Source: Clostridia bacterium
GTDB taxonomy: Bacteria; Bacillota_A; Clostridia; UMGS1883
NCBI GenBank assembly: GCA_017467965.1
Contig: JAFUJZ010000014.1
Coordinates: 1-11,542, forward strand
Reading direction: 5' to 3'
DNA length: 11,542 bases
The notes under the pieces were generated by a model. The model did not search any database. It was not told the DNA's origin and worked only from the letters and a program-made list of their open reading frames with translations. Position 1 is the stretch's first letter, and each line of letters begins with the position of its first letter. A program made the translations under genes and the position numbers. Below, piece by piece: positions 1 to 5,428 of the stretch.

Positions 1-1
1 G

Positions 2-289
2 GCAAAAAAGGTAATAAAAATTGCCGTTATTGAGTCAGTTGTGCTGACGGTGCTGCTTTTTGTGTGCAGATTGTGGATTTTTCCGCCCATGGCAAGGGTA
101 AGCGAGCTTCATACACAGATTGCAATGGAATGTGTGGGCATTTCGCTTACGGCAACTCTTTTCTCGGCTTTTGCTATTACCTTTAGAAAAGTATGGAAAA
201 CTCACGGCATATATATAATTTTGCCTGTTATTTTCCTTGTATTTGCATCAATTTTGCTGATGCTTACCAACGAAATTAATTTTGCTTAA
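2..289 (+). CDS. C-terminal part of an unrecognised integral membrane protein (cut by left edge)
   Basis: The frame is open from base 2 to the TAA at 287-289, giving 95 residues whose beginning lies outside the window. The GTG at 41 is not a convincing start: there is no ribosome-binding site before it and coding-like sequence continues upstream. The visible part has three hydrophobic stretches, at about residues 4-25 (IAVIESVVLTVLLFV), 42-60 (ECVGISLTATLFSAFAI) and 72-90 (IYIILPVIFLVFASILLML). They are separated by short polar loops with basic residues (FRKVWKTHG), so this is the multi-pass C-terminal end of a membrane protein. The stop lies 17 bases before the cysteine desulfurase start, which suggests co-transcription. 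I do not recognise the family; a transporter or polysaccharide/drug exporter is possible but unsupported. Confidence 0.7.
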   Translation, partial: AKKVIKIAVIESVVLTVLLFVCRLWIFPPMARVSELHTQIAMECVGISLTATLFSAFAITFRKVWKTHGIYIILPVIFLVFASILLMLTNEINFA

Positions 290-306
290 TCTGTGAGGGA
301 TATATA

Positions 307-1419
307 ATGATTTATCTGGACAACAGTGCCACGACGCGTATTGCACCCGAGGTTATCGACGAGATGACTGTGTGCATGGCACAAAATTGGGGCAACCCGT
401 CAAGCACGCATCATATAGGTCGGGATGCAGGCAAAATGCTGAAAGATGCCCGCAAAACGATTGCAGTTTTTTTAGGTGTGAGCGAGAGCGAAATATATTT
501 TACATCCGGTGGTACAGAAAGTGATAATATTGCCCTATTAGGTGCAGCAAACATCAAAAAAGGCAAGCGGATTGTTACCACCATGATTGAACACCATGCT
601 GTTTTGAAAACCATGGAGCATCTTGAAACATTAGGCTTTGAAATTGTTAAAATAGCACCCGAAAGTGACGGCAGTATTGATGCCGATAAGGTTATTGATG
701 CGGTTGACGACAAGACTTGTCTTGTTAGTGTTATGCACGTTAACAATGAAACGGGTGCAATTATAGATGTTGAACGCATTGCCAAGGGCGCAAAAATGAA
801 GAACCCCCGTGTTATGGTGCATACCGATGCAGTACAGTCCTTTGGTCATATTGAGACAAAGCCTGTGAAAATGGGCATTGACCTTATGAGTATAAGCAGC
901 CACAAAATACATGGGCCGAAGGGCTTGGGCGTGCTTTACATAAGACGTGGCATAAATGATTTGAAAAAGAGTGTTTTCGGCGGTGGACAGGAAAAGGATA
1001 TAAGAAGCGGTACTGAAAACACATATGCAATAGCAGGCTTTAAAAAAGCAGTTGAACTGATTGATTTTGATGATACAAGCCGTGTTAAAGCTTTGCGTGA
1101 AAAAATGAAAAACGAGCTTTTAAGCCTTGGTCGTGTACACTACAACGGAGGAGAAAATGCCTCAGCATATATTTTAAACCTCTCTTTTGAGGGAGTACGC
1201 AGTGAAGTTATGCTTAACGCATTGGATTCGAAGGGTATATGTGTTTCCAGTGCATCGGCGTGTGCAGGCGGCAAGCACAAAAGCTATGTGCTCGAAGCAA
1301 TGAAGGTAAAGCATGCAGACAATGCAATACGTTTCAGCCTCTCAAGGTATACAACCGAAGAGGATATTGATTATACAGTTGAAGCAGTAAAAGAAGTATT
1401 GAAACTGTTTAGAAGATAA
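307..1419 (+). CDS. Cysteine desulfurase (NifS/IscS family), probable sulfur donor for ThiI
   Basis: This cytoplasmic PLP enzyme takes sulfur from L-cysteine, leaving alanine and an enzyme persulfide. The 370 residues cover a full class-V aminotransferase fold. It opens with the family signature MIYLDNSATT. PLP-site residues visible are His96 (EHHAVL), Asn146 in NNETG, Asp174 and Gln177 (HTDAVQ), and the Schiff-base lysine Lys200 in SSHKIHGPKG. The persulfide cysteine is Cys319 in SSASACAGG, followed by SYVLEA, the long-loop IscS-like (group I) arrangement rather than SufS. GAGGGA at 295-300, six bases before the ATG, supports the start. thiI follows 172 bases later with no cinA-like or isc/suf genes between. 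In Bacillus subtilis the adjacent desulfurase (NifZ) is dedicated to ThiI, so I infer the same job here rather than general Fe-S assembly; no iscU/sufU is next to it. Confidence 0.95.
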   Translation: MIYLDNSATTRIAPEVIDEMTVCMAQNWGNPSSTHHIGRDAGKMLKDARKTIAVFLGVSESEIYFTSGGTESDNIALLGAANIKKGKRIVTTMIEHHAVLKTMEHLETLGFEIVKIAPESDGSIDADKVIDAVDDKTCLVSVMHVNNETGAIIDVERIAKGAKMKNPRVMVHTDAVQSFGHIETKPVKMGIDLMSISSHKIHGPKGLGVLYIRRGINDLKKSVFGGGQEKDIRSGTENTYAIAGFKKAVELIDFDDTSRVKALREKMKNELLSLGRVHYNGGENASAYILNLSFEGVRSEVMLNALDSKGICVSSASACAGGKHKSYVLEAMKVKHADNAIRFSLSRYTTEEDIDYTVEAVKEVLKLFRR

Positions 1420-1445
1420 GCAAAACTTAATAAAACCCACAACAC

Positions 1446-1590
1446 GGGACACGCCCTACCCACAGCCAACCCACATTCACGATTTTTTACAAGGAAAAGT
1501 GAAAATGAACAGGAGTGTCGCTGTTCCTTTGAAAAATGTTGTAGTGATCCCAGATAAAAGTAAATTGGTATAATGAAAGGATAAATACAC
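1446..1590 (+). repeat. Dispersed intergenic repeat, copy A (before thiI)
   Basis: This spacer matches the one in front of luxS (copy B). Bases 1446-1494 align without gaps to 4063-4111, with about 38 of 49 identical by hand count. The shared landmarks are CCTACCC at 1455-1461, CAG with AACC just after, and CGATTTTTTACAAG at 1480-1493. A second block, CCTTTGAAAAATGTTGTA (1526-1543), is identical to 4219-4235 apart from one extra G. The tail also matches: an AAAG-rich stretch, then TG-N-TATAA and a purine-rich Shine-Dalgarno site. Copy A can fold back imperfectly, with ATTTTTTACAAGG (1482-1494) facing CCTTTGAAAAAT (1526-1537), and has a small inner hairpin GAACAG/CTGTTC (1507-1512 with 1521-1526). 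No open reading frame is evident. I do not recognise the family. Confidence 0.7.
1566..1574 (+). promoter_or_regulatory. Extended -10 promoter before thiI
   Basis: Bases 1566-1574 read TGGTATAAT: a perfect -10 hexamer (1569-1574) with the TGn extension. No good -35 hexamer lies 16-18 bases upstream, where the sequence is TGATCC-like; the extended -10 may compensate. Transcription would start near 1581, so the thiI leader would be only about 10 bases and would cut into the GAAAGGA ribosome-binding site (1575-1581). That makes the exact start uncertain. The element lies in the shared tail of repeat copy A and has a counterpart before luxS. Confidence 0.5.
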
Positions 1591-1591
1591 A

Positions 1592-2770
1592 ATGAGAGAA
1601 ATATTATTGGTTAAATACGGTGAAATTATACTCAAGGGATTGAACCGTAACAAATTTGAGGACATGTTAATAGGCAATATCCGCCGTGCGGCAGGAGACG
1701 AATGGATTTCAAGCGTAAAGAAAAGTCAGGCTATTATCTATATCACACCCTGTGAGGGCAGAGATATTGACGCATTGGCAACAAGGATTTCCAAGGTTTT
1801 CGGCATTGCTTCTATAACTCGTGCTGGTGTTTTTGAAAAGGACATGGACACAATCCTTGAAAAGGGCAGTGAATACGTTACATCCTTTATGGATAATGTG
1901 AAGACTTTTAAGGTTGAAGCAAAGCGAAGTGACAAAAAGTTCCCTTATAATTCGCCTGAAATATCACGTCTTATGGGTGGTGCAATCCTTTCTAAGTGCC
2001 ATAGGTTAAAGGTTAATGTGCAAGAACCCGACGCTGTAGTAAGGGTTGAAATACGCGACAATGAGGCATATGTTTTCTCTGGCAGTGCTGTTATAAAGGG
2101 ACATGGCGGCATGCCCGTGAGAAGTAACGGTAGAGCTACACTTTTAATCTCAGGCGGTATAGACTCACCTGTTGCAGGCTACATGATGGCAAAGCGTGGT
2201 GTTGAGCTTGAGGCTGTGCATTTTACATCGCCTCCTTATACAAGCGAGCTTGCAAAGGAAAAGGTTGTTTCTTTAGCAAAGATTATTGCTCAGTACACAG
2301 GCGGCTTTACGATGTACGTTGTGCCTTTTACCGAGCAACAGCTTGCAATTCGTGACAACTGTCCCGAAGAACATCTTACGATTATTATGCGCAGAATGAT
2401 GATGAAAGTCACCGAAAAGATTGCAAAGCGCAACAAGAGCATGGCACTTATCACAGGCGAGAGCCTTGGTCAGGTTGCAAGCCAGACTATTGAGGCATTG
2501 TCTGTTACAAACGCTTCGACCGAGATGAATGTACTCCGTCCGCTTATCGGTATGGACAAAGAAGAGATTATACAGATTGCGCGCAAGATAGGTACCTTTG
2601 AAACATCTATTCTGCCCTATGAGGATTGCTGTACGGTATTTGTGCCCAAGCATCCCACAACAAGACCCAAGTTAGAAAATATCTTAAATAGTGAAGCAAA
2701 GCTTGATATGGACTATTGGGTAGAGAAGGCACTTAATGACACTGAATGGATTCGCATCGAAGCAGAGTAA
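1592..2770 (+). CDS. thiI: tRNA 4-thiouridine synthase (tRNA sulfurtransferase) ThiI, rhodanese-less form
   Basis: ThiI adenylates uridine 8 of tRNA and replaces its oxygen with sulfur received from a cysteine desulfurase. The 392 residues show, in order, an N-terminal ferredoxin-like part (about 1-55), a THUMP RNA-binding domain (about 56-165) and an adenylating PP-loop domain (about 170-392). The PP-loop motif is SGGIDSP at 177-183. Further family marks are CPEEHLTIIMRRMM (247-260), TGESLGQVASQT (278-289) and LPYEDCCTVFVPKHPTTRP (331-349), whose Cys336/Cys337 pair includes the equivalent of the conserved catalytic cysteine. There is no C-terminal rhodanese domain, as in the Bacillus type, so it should take sulfur directly from a desulfurase such as the one upstream. 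Without rhodanese it is not expected to serve thiazole synthesis. GAAAGGA at 1575-1581 supports the ATG. Confidence 0.96.
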   Translation: MREILLVKYGEIILKGLNRNKFEDMLIGNIRRAAGDEWISSVKKSQAIIYITPCEGRDIDALATRISKVFGIASITRAGVFEKDMDTILEKGSEYVTSFMDNVKTFKVEAKRSDKKFPYNSPEISRLMGGAILSKCHRLKVNVQEPDAVVRVEIRDNEAYVFSGSAVIKGHGGMPVRSNGRATLLISGGIDSPVAGYMMAKRGVELEAVHFTSPPYTSELAKEKVVSLAKIIAQYTGGFTMYVVPFTEQQLAIRDNCPEEHLTIIMRRMMMKVTEKIAKRNKSMALITGESLGQVASQTIEALSVTNASTEMNVLRPLIGMDKEEIIQIARKIGTFETSILPYEDCCTVFVPKHPTTRPKLENILNSEAKLDMDYWVEKALNDTEWIRIEAE

Positions 2771-2805
2771 AATTTATTAAAGTAGATTGAAAGAGAGTGT
2801 GTAGT

Positions 2806-4047
2806 ATGCTCACGGCTGAAATTATTTGTGTAGGGACCGAGCTTTTAATGGGTCAGGTTTTGAATACAAACGAGCATTTTATTGCATCTCACCTCACAGA
2901 GGCGGGAATTGCGCTTAATCATTCATCAGTCGTAGGTGATAATCCCGAAAGATTAAAAGAGCTTTTAGCACTTGCAAAAAGCCGTGCCGATATAATTATT
3001 ATGACAGGCGGATTAGGTCCTACGGATGATGATTTGACAAAAGAAACCGTGGCAGAAGCTTTTGGAAAAAGCTTGGTTTTTCATCCCGAGTGCATGGACA
3101 AGATGATTTCCTACCTTAAAGAGTCGGGCAGAAATCTTACCAAAAACAACGAAAAACAGGCGTATCTGCCCGAAGGGTGTATTGTTATAGAAAATAACAA
3201 CGGTACTGCACCCGGCTGTATCATTGAGGATGAAAACAAGTCGGCTGTTATGCTTCCGGGCCCTCCGAGGGAAATGGTGCCCATGTTTATGGATACTGTA
3301 CTCCCTTATCTTAAGGAAAAGTCAGGTGCGGTTTTATACAGCCGTGTGCTTAGGCTTTTTGGAATAGGTGAAAGCAGAGCCGCATCAATGTGTGATGACC
3401 TTATAAAAAATCAGACAAACCCCACAATTGCACCCTATGCAAAAGAGGGGGAGGTTACTTTCCGTGTGACAGCATCGGCAGATAGTGAAAGTGATGCAAA
3501 AGTAATGGTTGATGATACATGCAAGGCAATGTATGAAAGACTTGGTGAATATATTTACGGCGAAGGTGACAGTAACAGTCTTGCCACAATTTGTGTTAAA
3601 AAGCTTTGCGAAAAAGGCTTGACAGTCAGCACGGCAGAAAGCTGTACAGGCGGACTTATAGGCAAAATGATAACAGAGGTTAGTGGTGCAAGTAGTTGCT
3701 ACGGATTTGGGTTTGTGACGTATGCAAACGAGGCGAAAATGCAGCTTTTGGGCGTAAAGAAGGAAACACTTGAAAAGTATGGTGCCGTAAGCGAGGAAAC
3801 AGCAAAGGAAATGGCAGAGGGCGCAAAACGTGTTTCCGGTAGTGATATTGCAGTTAGCGTAACAGGTATCGCAGGCCCCACAGGCGGTACGGATGAAAAA
3901 CCTGTTGGACTGGTGTATATAGGTGTAAGCGATAAAAACGGGACAGAGGTTTTTAGATTTGTACAGCACGGCGACAGAGAACGAGTGAGAAATAAAAGTG
4001 CACTTTGCGCATTGGATATAATATTGAAGAGGTTAAAACAGTACTGA
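2806..4047 (+). CDS. cinA: CinA, two-domain nicotinamide-nucleotide processing protein
   Basis: This is a full-length 413-residue CinA. The N-terminal MoCF-like (COG1058) half, about 1-170, has GTELLMGQVLNTN (10-22), TGGLGPTDDDLTKE (67-80) and PGPPREM (151-157). In characterised CinA proteins this half hydrolyses ADP-ribose-type pyrophosphates. The C-terminal PncC-like half, about 255-413, has TAESCTGGLIGKMIT (276-290), then VTYANEAKMQLLGV and VTGIAGPTGGTDEKPVGLVYIG (352-373); this family deamidates NMN to NaMN in NAD salvage. A GTG at 2797 would add MCS, but the purine-rich site GAAAGAGAG (2789-2797) would overlap it. The ATG at 2806 has better spacing and gives the usual short lead-in to the AEIICVGTE motif. 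The gene begins 35 bases after thiI. The name derives from a competence-induced homologue; nothing here points to competence. Confidence 0.94.
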   Translation: MLTAEIICVGTELLMGQVLNTNEHFIASHLTEAGIALNHSSVVGDNPERLKELLALAKSRADIIIMTGGLGPTDDDLTKETVAEAFGKSLVFHPECMDKMISYLKESGRNLTKNNEKQAYLPEGCIVIENNNGTAPGCIIEDENKSAVMLPGPPREMVPMFMDTVLPYLKEKSGAVLYSRVLRLFGIGESRAASMCDDLIKNQTNPTIAPYAKEGEVTFRVTASADSESDAKVMVDDTCKAMYERLGEYIYGEGDSNSLATICVKKLCEKGLTVSTAESCTGGLIGKMITEVSGASSCYGFGFVTYANEAKMQLLGVKKETLEKYGAVSEETAKEMAEGAKRVSGSDIAVSVTGIAGPTGGTDEKPVGLVYIGVSDKNGTEVFRFVQHGDRERVRNKSALCALDIILKRLKQY

Positions 4048-4143
4048 CTAACGACCACCATGGGGACATTGCCTACCCGCAGCAAACCTATTATCTCGAT
4101 TTTTTACAAGCTAAATGAGAAATGAATGGCTGTGTCTCACTGT

Positions 4144-4218
4144 GGTTCGGTCACGTCTCGGCTCTGACAATCCACCGGATTGTCATTCACTACCTCGCCG
4201 CCGCTTCGCTACCCCTTA
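4144..4218. repeat. GC-rich insert nested in repeat copy B, with a 9-bp hairpin
   Basis: These roughly 75 bases interrupt the alignment of the two repeat copies: copy A has a single base at this point, between CTGT and CCTTT. By hand count 44 of 75 bases are G or C, clearly richer than the A/T-rich flanks. At its centre TGACAATCC (4165-4173), ACC (4174-4176) and GGATTGTCA (4177-4185) form a perfect 9-bp stem with a 3-base loop. After it comes a C-rich stretch, CTCGCCGCCGCTTCGCTACC (4194-4213). The insert's ends resemble each other weakly in inverted orientation (GGTTCGG versus the complement of CCTTACC). No coding frame is evident. Confidence 0.5.
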
Positions 4219-4255
4219 CCTTTAAAAATGTTGTAATTACCTAATCAAAGAAAAA

Positions 4256-4264
4256 TGATATAAA
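4256..4264 (+). promoter_or_regulatory. Extended -10 promoter before luxS
   Basis: Bases 4256-4264 read TGATATAAA, an extended -10 (TGn plus TATAAA, one mismatch to consensus). It occupies the same place in repeat copy B as TGGTATAAT in copy A, 29 versus 31 bases after the shared GTTGTA. No clear -35 is visible; TTACCT at 4237-4242 is a poor match. The luxS ribosome-binding site, TGAGGTG at 4265-4271, follows at once, so the leader would be nearly absent. Confidence 0.4.
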
Positions 4265-4276
4265 TGAGGTGTAAGT

Positions 4277-4744
4277 ATGCAAAAAATAGCATCTTTTACA
4301 GTAGACCATGATTTGCTCACAGAGGGAATGTATATATCACGTATAGACGATGATGTAACAACCTTTGATTTGAGATGCCGAAAGCCTAATATGGGTGATT
4401 ATATAGATAATATTACATTGCACTCGGTAGAGCATATGTTTGCAACCCTTGTGCGAAACAGTGGTATAGGTGAAAACGTAATATACTTTGGACCTATGGG
4501 CTGTAGGACAGGGTTTTATCTTTTAACTCGCAATGTTGAACCCAACAAAGTATTTGAAGAGGTAAAAAAAGTGCTTGAAGGTATTCTCAAAGAGGAGAAA
4601 ATGTACGGACAGAGTAGACGTGAGTGCGGAAATTACCTTGAGCTTGATTTGGAGAAGGCAAAGGTTGAGTGTGAAAGGTATTTGAATATTTTACTGTCAA
4701 AGGGCGAAAAGAACGATTTTACGTATAAGGGTGAAAAAATATGA
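4277..4744 (+). CDS. luxS: S-ribosylhomocysteine lyase LuxS (AI-2 synthase)
   Basis: LuxS cleaves S-ribosylhomocysteine to homocysteine and 4,5-dihydroxy-2,3-pentanedione, the precursor of the AI-2 signal. The protein is 155 residues, the usual family length. The Fe/Zn-binding HxxEH motif is present as HSVEH (His49, Glu52, His53). The third metal ligand is Cys117 in ECGNY. The catalytic cysteine is Cys76 in FGPMGCRTGFY (71-81). His11 in the SFTVDH opening and the DLRCRKPN stretch (31-38) also fit the family. TGAGGTG (4265-4271), five bases before the ATG, supports the start. The stop overlaps the mtnN start by four bases (ATGA at 4741-4744), so the two are probably translationally coupled. 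MtnN makes the substrate of LuxS, which explains the pairing. Confidence 0.97.
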   Translation: MQKIASFTVDHDLLTEGMYISRIDDDVTTFDLRCRKPNMGDYIDNITLHSVEHMFATLVRNSGIGENVIYFGPMGCRTGFYLLTRNVEPNKVFEEVKKVLEGILKEEKMYGQSRRECGNYLELDLEKAKVECERYLNILLSKGEKNDFTYKGEKI

Positions 4745-5427
4745 TAGGCATTATATGCGCAATGCAGATTGAAATTGATAAGATTAATGAGACTATTGAG
4801 AATAAGTCGACAGAGGTTGTAAGCGGTGTAACATTTACGCGCGGTACGCTTTACGGAAAAGATGTTGTGACAGCAGTATGTGGTGTGGGCAAGGTTTTTG
4901 CTGCAATATGTGCCGAGGCTATGATTATAAAATATAATCCCGAGGTTATTATAAACACAGGTGTGGCAGGTACACTTACTGACAAGCTTAATATATGCGA
5001 TGTTGCAGTATCCACATCTGTTGTACAGCACGATATGGACACCTCACCTCTTGGTGACCCTGTGGGGCTTTTGTCAGGCATTAATATTGTCAATATTCCT
5101 GCCGATGTAAAACTTGGCAAAAAAATAGCCGCGTGTGTTGAAGCGGTTGGCGTAAAGTGTGTTATGGGCACAATTGCATCGGGCGACCAGTTTATAAACA
5201 GCAGCGAAAAGAAAGCTTACATAAGAGAAAACTTTGATGCAGTTTGTTGCGAAATGGAAGGCGGTAGCATTGGGCATGTTTGTTATGTGAACAATACTCC
5301 CTTTGCAGTGATAAGAGCAATAAGTGACGGAGCAGGTGACGACAGTCATATGGACTATCCCACATTTGCACGTATAGCAGCCCAAAAGAGTGCCGAGGCA
5401 GTTAAACTGTTTGTTAAGGAGAAATGA
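4741..5427 (+). CDS. mtnN: 5'-methylthioadenosine/S-adenosylhomocysteine nucleosidase (Pfs/MtnN)
   Basis: This enzyme hydrolyses S-adenosylhomocysteine to S-ribosylhomocysteine and adenine, and likewise cleaves 5'-methylthioadenosine. It is 228 residues, typical of the family. The N-terminus MIGIICAMQIEID carries Glu11, equivalent to catalytic Glu12 of E. coli MtnN. TGVAGTL (73-79) and ASGDQFI (146-152) are family motifs. CEMEGGSIGHV (170-180) holds the Met-Glu pair (Glu173) that binds the ribose, and RAISDGAGDD (192-201) holds the catalytic Asp196. The start overlaps the luxS stop as ATGA, and the adenine deaminase ATG lies one base after the mtnN stop. The three genes therefore act in sequence: MtnN supplies LuxS with S-ribosylhomocysteine and supplies Ade with adenine. 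This clears S-adenosylhomocysteine, an inhibitor of methyltransferases. Confidence 0.95.
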   Translation: MIGIICAMQIEIDKINETIENKSTEVVSGVTFTRGTLYGKDVVTAVCGVGKVFAAICAEAMIIKYNPEVIINTGVAGTLTDKLNICDVAVSTSVVQHDMDTSPLGDPVGLLSGINIVNIPADVKLGKKIAACVEAVGVKCVMGTIASGDQFINSSEKKAYIRENFDAVCCEMEGGSIGHVCYVNNTPFAVIRAISDGAGDDSHMDYPTFARIAAQKSAEAVKLFVKEK

Positions 5428-5428
5428 T

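Larger units (their letters stand above)
4063..4276 (+). repeat. Dispersed intergenic repeat, copy B (before luxS), with an insertion
   Basis: This is the second copy of the repeat in front of thiI. Bases 4063-4111 match 1446-1494 ungapped, with about 38 of 49 identical. Bases 4219-4235 match 1526-1543 except for one missing G. The tail then runs into the extended -10 element and the luxS ribosome-binding site as in copy A. Between the blocks, copy B carries about 75 extra bases (4144-4218) that copy A lacks. The copy starts 15 bases after the cinA stop. The T6 run at 4099-4104 is not preceded by a strong hairpin, so I do not call it an intrinsic terminator for cinA. Confidence 0.7.

Noticed and set aside
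2797..2805. GTG start for cinA adding three residues
   Set aside because: The only purine-rich site runs into the GTG itself, so the ATG at 2806 is better placed.
3385..3969. A 194-codon cysteine-rich open frame on the minus strand inside cinA
   Set aside because: It lies fully opposite a clear CinA coding region, lacks a ribosome-binding site, and its odd Cys/Thr/Asn-rich composition is what the complement of cinA codons gives.
4048..4276. Riboswitch (SAM or SAH type) before luxS
   Set aside because: I cannot fit a known SAM/SAH aptamer, and the candidate promoter lies downstream of the structured part, so it would not be in the luxS leader. The similarity to the thiI spacer points to a repeat instead.
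5390..5428. Upstream ATG extending adenine deaminase by 13 residues
   Set aside because: It overlaps the mtnN end, lacks a Shine-Dalgarno site, and the added residues do not belong to the family; the ATG at 5429 has AAGGAG seven bases upstream.
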